A DNA stretch of 64,000 nt from Dreissena polymorpha. Its lineage: Eukaryota > Mollusca > Bivalvia > Myida > Dreissenidae. The notes under the pieces were generated by a model that had not been told where the DNA came from, ran no database searches, and saw nothing but the letters and a program-made list of their open reading frames with translations. Location: assembly GCF_020536995.1 (NCBI RefSeq), contig NC_068362.1:1762826-1826825 (forward strand), in the 5' to 3' direction. Below are positions 58,720-64,000 of the stretch, piece after piece; the first letter of the stretch is position 1; each line of letters opens with the position of its first letter. The position numbers and the translations under genes are program-made.

Positions 58720-59375
58720 GAAATGGCGCGGCAGAGGCCGACGTGTATCCCGACGCCGCATGTTTGACCCAGGGGTGCCCCAGGGTTGGTAATGGGCTAT
58801 GCATAGTTGAGATTGAACGTATTGTCATAAGAGAAGTTCGGTATCAATTAAATGTGAATCGGTGTAGAAATGAAGAAATTATAGTAAAAGGCAATTTTGG
58901 GTCGGCGTGACCTATGTGGGCGGGGTGCCCCAGGGTTGGTAATGGGGCCATGCATAGTTGAGATTAACCATAATGTCATAAGAGAGGTTCAGTATCAATT
59001 TGAAGTGAATCGGTGTAGAAATGAAGAATTTATAGTAAAAGGCAATTTTGGGTGGGCGTGGTCTATGTGGGCGTGGCCAATGTGGGCGGGGCACCCCAGG
59101 GTTGGTAATTGGGCCATGCATAGTTGAGATTATCCGTATTGCCATAAGAGAGGTTCAGTATCAATTTGAAAACATTCGGTGTAGTCTCCGGTGCACTCAA
59201 AATGTGCAGCTCCATGAGATACACATGCATGCCAAATATCAAGTTGCTATCTTGAATATTGCAAAAGTTATGACCAAGGTTAAAGTTTTGGGACACACAC
59301 ACACACACACACATACAATGACAGACAGGCCAAAAACAATATACCCCCGATCTTTCGATCCGGGGGCAAAAAAAA
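58720..59375. repeat. ~155-bp tandem repeat, three units, with hairpin end
   Basis: Units contain gccccagggttggtaatggg, catgcatagttgagatt, agaggttcagtatcaattt and aaggcaattttgggt. The right part switches to the module at 18480-19140 (aatgtgcagctccatgagat), then (ac)n, then the hairpin cccccgatctttcgatccggggg. Confidence 0.9.
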
Positions 59376-59384
59376 TGAGTAAAA

Positions 59385-59625
59385 ATCTCTGACCCGGCCC
59401 CACCTCAACCCACATAACTTTTGACCCAGGGGTCAGATCAAAATTCCAAATAGTGCAGGGTCACACATATGCTCATAGCTACCATGTGTGTAAGTCTCAA
59501 GGTTCTAGTGCTTATAGTGTAGGAGGAGAAAGTGGCCAGGACGGACAGACTGATGGACGGAAGACGGAGATAACCACAATATTCCCACTTTTTCTCCGAA
59601 AAGCGTGGGGATAATGAAGCCTAAA
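59385..59625 (+). repeat. Single-unit dispersed repeat with C/G-paired tail
   Basis: cataacttttgacccagggg, ctcaaggttctagtgcttat, gacggacagactgatggacg and ttcccactttttctccgaaa with gcgtggggataa. Same plan as 28170-28345. Confidence 0.75.
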
Positions 59626-60288
59626 TGAAAAATTTTCTCAAATTTTAGATGTTAAGTTATGGCAACAGTTTTGTTTGTATTGCATAGGGAAAGGGTTCAA
59701 GTTTTTTAAATAAGTAGGGCCATTCTGTCAGATTTAATCACTTTTTCACAACAAAAGATGTTAACCAAATGTTTTGATTTTTTTTTATAAATGTACATGT
59801 CTTTTGCACTTAATAAAATCCCATTAAAACATGCTATCAATATTTTGTGTGTTTTGTCAACATGCAGTATGTTTTTAAGCAAAATTTAAATACAAAATCA
59901 GAAGTGTTCTAAAAAAAATATGGAAAAAATTGAAATTTTCATGTTTTTTAACACATATTTTTCAAAACTATACTCTTAAAAGTTTTTTTCCTGGCCTCAA
60001 AGCAGTGTATCATAAAGTAAAAACTCAGATTTATCGAAATTTAGAATGGCCTTCAAATATATGTGAAGTTTCTTTTTTATTATATAAGAAAATCTGCAAA
60101 ATCTAGCTTTTGCCAAAACTGTATACTATTTTCAAACATTTGTACACTTGGAACACTTACATGACTTTTGTAAACAAGTTAAATAAGCAAACCATTCAAC
60201 ATATATAAATACTTTTTAAATTTTTATTTCATTTCACTATACAAATTAATGTTTCCCCAAATAATGTTCTGTGCTAGAAGGTCCGTTT
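59626..60288. other. AT-rich sequence, nothing recognised
   Basis: No gene or repeat. It ends at the left breakpoint of segmental copy 2, inside the Tigger-like sequence. Confidence 0.5.
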
Positions 60289-61094
60289 GATATAAAAATT
60301 TGTCCTGAGTCCCGAATTTACATGTATTTACTGTGGTTTATCTCGAAGTGCGAATAAATGTCACAGAGTCGGCAAAGGTGAGAAAAAATTTCTTTGAAAC
60401 TTCACCGACCCGCTTCGCCCGGCTGCTCCCGATTCTGTGCGGTAGATAAATGATCCGTTAACTGCATCAATGATCACATCTGTGTAATGTCGTTAGCCAT
60501 AAACACTTGAGTAAGGCCTGTCACTTTAACTGTCACTTTAACTGCAATTTATACACAGCCTGCCGAAAGGCCGAAAGACTAATTGTTTTTACAAACAACA
60601 TTCCAAAATTCATTGAGTTATATTTGTGCGTATATAAACCGTCGCAAAGATGCAGAACTACAAAATGTATATGTACAGTTCAGTTTTCCGGAACGTGATT
60701 TACGCATGTTCAGATGGAATACCCTCGTCTTGATTGGACGTCAATTGCATCATAACTTTAAATAGCAACATTACCGGATGTTTACTCGACAGTTTAGAAA
60801 AATGATAACCGCATGTGATAATGCAATTCTGTAACACTTAAAACGTCATTTTAAGCATTAATTTAATCGTGCCTCGTAAAAACGCGTATATATCAGGTAA
60901 TAGATAGGGTAGTAGAGAGTATTATGCCAAACGGTGCCGGCTTTAGTTATACCACTTAGCAGGTATATAGATGTTGAAAACAAATTAAATATTCGTCTCA
61001 TTTTTTCTTTGAAAACGCCAAATCGGATATCTCGAACTCTCGTTATCTCGATATTTTTTCTTGTTCTCGCCGACTTCGAGATAATGAGAGTGGA

Positions 61095-61097
<3 letters not shown>

Positions 61098-61147
<50 letters not shown>
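61098..61147. repeat. (AT)n microsatellite, short copy
   Basis: About 50 bp of AT, against about 155 bp in copy 1. Confidence 0.95.
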
Positions 61148-61149
<2 letters not shown>

Positions 61150-63516
61150 GTAATAACAATTTCACACCACTGACGTTAGAGGTATGGGCTACCTTATATT
61201 TGTTAACGTACTGTTTCCTACAATATATTAATCGTTTAGTGATGCAAAATGATTACAACTCTGGATGTGTGGGCCATCTAGGCTGTCTGGTCTGGAGCTA
61301 CTTTCCCTCACGTTGCTCTGAAGGAACACTATCCTTTGAAGGTCTGACCGTCATGAATAATCGTCTGTACGTAGCGCCATTCTTGAGATGTTGCTTCGAG
61401 ATGACAGTTTTGTAATAGTAGCGTTGCCTACCATTGCATGTCCCTTGAAATATTATAACATCCGCTTGAAGGATACTCGGGTTATCCCAGTATTCCTCAG
61501 ATCTGGATATCCAAGTTTGCGGGAATATTTTTCAGCTCACACATTAAAGGTTCTAAATTGTTAAGCATTTAAAAAAAGTTCACTGAAGGCATGCATGAGT
61601 GTAACATAAATGGTGTAAACAAAGATTTGTTCACTCTGAGTGAATGAGCTAGTCTCGATTGGATCGGTGTCGGTCGAAGGCCAATTTCACTGTAACTATA
61701 AACCTAAAAAAGCACCTCAAGCTCATTAACTTGAGTGTGAAAGGGGACAATGTGCTTATATTGTTTGTATGAAGCTTCCATTCGTAACCCATCTGGGACC
61801 AGCCGAGCAAAGTTTAGGTCACAGTTGTTAAAATATGAAATAAGTAACCACTCAATAGCTTGAGTTTTTACGCGCATATCGTTTTGAAATTGTGTAAAAA
61901 GCTGATATCTGTACAATTTCTTTAAAGATCGGATTGTGGTATTTCGCTGAAATTGTGTGCGTTGGTAGCTAACATGCAAACCTAGCTTATCCTTGCACAC
62001 TTATTTAGATTCAATCGAAACCTTAAACTTTGAAAACCATTTTATGCGAAGTTACCTTGTATTATTTGTTAAATTTATAAACGGGTGTACGTTTAATCAC
62101 ATTGAACAATATATGTGATTGTTTACATATTGATACTTTTGTACTGTTTTTTATTAAGTTTTCACACTGCCGAGTCTTCGTCGTCGTGAACAAGATTCTT
62201 TTGATTGGGTTTGGTTGACCATATAAGGCTGATTAAGACGCATTTAAACAGGCTTTAGTTTCAAACTCATATCTCGTTATGAGTCAGACAACATAATAGC
62301 AAACCATTTCTCATACTTTCAGAAAATGTAACTGGCTACTGCAGTACACTTTCAAGGCAAGGTTTACATACAAATTGTTCGTATTTGATTAAGGATTATC
62401 ATGTACTAGGTGCGGTTAACAATGTTTAGTTATCAAGGCCGCACCTGAATAAGATATAGATCTATCAATAATTGAAGACAATCCGAAAAAAACGTAAACT
62501 ACTTTAATATCGAATACCAATAATAGAGCTTACTCATTAAACAGTAAATTGTAATGTCGATGTATCTTAGACAACCAATGTACGTCATATTATCATAAGA
62601 GTGGATTTAATAATTGATCGATAGGCTCGATATATTTTAAGATACAAAATGTGAAGTGTGTTTTGTTATACAATACCAATATATAGTTTTAATTATATAA
62701 TCAACCTCGGATGACATGCTTTTAGTTATTCGTTACGAAAATAAAAATAGGAAACACACAGCGGAATTTTTACGCCAGATGTTTTGAAAAAAATAGATGG
62801 ATAAAAACATCTGTTATCCAATAGAAACGTATTTACAACACAAATGTCCTTGTTGCTTATTTAGGCGAATAGAATAGAAGCATCAGCAATTTTGATATCA
62901 TTTATATCACTGATTATTGTCCATCAACACAAACCAACCTCAAAGCCGCATATCTGTTTTAATAAATTTATAGATAATAATAATCTGCATTTATTTACCC
63001 CACATTTATTTGCCTTTTGTAGGATGACTAAGTAAAGCCTTTATTAATTTATTTTTTTGTATCGTTAAATAACATTCGAAAGTTCAATCGTGTGTACAAA
63101 AAAGATAGTTATCACGGTAACTTTACAGACCAAAGTGTATGAATATTTCTGTAAAAACCCACAGGTCACACGTTTTTTTGCAACAGAGTATATTAGTTGA
63201 ATTGTGTTGATATGGTACAAGGACCTGGTTATCAGACATATTATCTACTTATTATTAGTTCCGGTCAATTAATTGTAACATTTGAATACAGTGACATTAT
63301 AAGCGTGTCAAGTCTGTGTACACTTCATTCATTAAACGCCTCCTCAAAATCTGTGGGGCGCGTAAACCACAGCCGCAGTAAAATATGTGTCAATGGGGGG
63401 CGTTACAAAATATTTAATGCGATGTTTGTGTTTCTACTCAGTTAATCTCCTCGATCTATACGTATCTCTAATTGATGGCGATGAATATGGCGCACCAAAG
63501 GGGTTGAAACTTTAAC

Positions 63517-63674
63517 TTCTGCTCGAGCAGAAAAAAATGCTGCTCGAGCAGCATTTAAATGCTGCTCGAGCAGCATATTGCTGCTCGAGCAGCAATTTAC
63601 TGGTCGAGCAGCATTTAAATGCTGCTCGAGCAGCAAAATTCCTGCTCGAGCAGCAATATGCTGCTCGAGCAGCA
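63517..63674. repeat. Array of the palindrome tgctgctcgagcagca, eight units (copy 2)
   Basis: Same order and spacing as 51453-51610. The fourth unit is a perfect palindrome here (ttgctgctcgagcagcaa), whereas copy 1 has ttctgctcgagcagcaa. Confidence 0.95.
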
Positions 63675-64000
63675 TTTATTTTTAGAATAAGCCATTGAAC
63701 CCGTCAGCCAATCACATTTGAGCTTACAAACGGACGACATTAGCTATCTCTACGGAAACGAAATAGACCGGTGTAGCGTCAATATTGTCAGATCGTGAGA
63801 TCTGACGATTTTCACAGTACCCCCCCCCCTTGATATTGCTCCGATCAGTCGCCGTGAAAAATGTCAGATTGTTGAAAAATAATATTTAACGCATTGTTGT
63901 TTCAATTCAACTTAATTTCGCGTTTTAACAGCTTGCAGTTATTTTCGGACATCTTGTTTTCGGACGTTGAACCTAAACACATTGTTCACAACAAAGATAT

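Larger units (their letters stand above)
60289..64000. repeat. Segmental duplication, copy 2 (runs off the window)
   Basis: Nearly identical to 48147-51950. It begins within the Tigger-like element, so the left inverted end is missing, while the right end (to 61097) and its TA are kept. It includes a second palindrome array at 63517-63674 and the 98-codon frame at 61704-62000. Confidence 0.95.

Overview
The window is eukaryotic, AT-rich and intron-bearing. It looks like non-genic, repeat-dominated DNA from a bivalve mollusc. Three things suggest this: tRNA-derived SINE tails of a type I recall from clams, oysters and mussels; long-period tandem arrays ending in 'aataccccc...ggggg' hairpins and runs of 'gacggacggaccg'; and a multi-exon Mutator-like (MULE) transposase with a FLYWCH-type finger. 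The species is not determinable from the sequence alone. No intact, recognisable host gene is visible. Most long open frames are translations of microsatellites.

Layout. 1-9.4 kb: microsatellites and one tRNA-derived, inverted-repeat-ended element (4572-5093) in otherwise plain AT-rich DNA. 9.4-12.3 kb: two fold-back elements, one with long arms and a 9-bp target duplication (9433-10394), one with a minisatellite core (11654-12332). 13.2-18 kb: an array of the short palindrome cccatggg, a second tRNA-derived copy, and two oppositely oriented arrays of one ~58-bp minisatellite.

18.2-26.2 kb is the main element: an 8-kb MULE with an 11-bp target duplication, ~110-bp inverted ends built of repeated ggctctttcggcccc, and a minus-strand transposase gene whose exons can be followed from start codon to stop. 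Next to it (26.5-29.9 kb, minus strand) lies a decayed multi-exon gene with a Myb/SANT-like DNA-binding domain. 31.9-34.8 kb holds a 5'-truncated, broken non-LTR retrotransposon (LINE).

35-45 kb: further tandem arrays, fold-back and hairpin MITEs, the 3' fragment of a Ty3/Gypsy-like LTR element (fossil), and one possible unrecognised exon. 45.7-52 kb: a tandem duplication (two ~1.4-kb copies), one copy interrupted by a pogo/Tigger-like non-autonomous element whose empty site survives in the other. The downstream part of this block (48147 to ~51950) recurs almost identically at 60289-64000, a segmental duplication that runs off the window end. Between them (52.4-59.6 kb) is a dense series of long-period tandem-repeat elements.

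There is no pathway or operon. The coherent story is layered transposition and duplication: elements inserted into elements, palindromic short arrays, and copies that preserve pre-insertion states.
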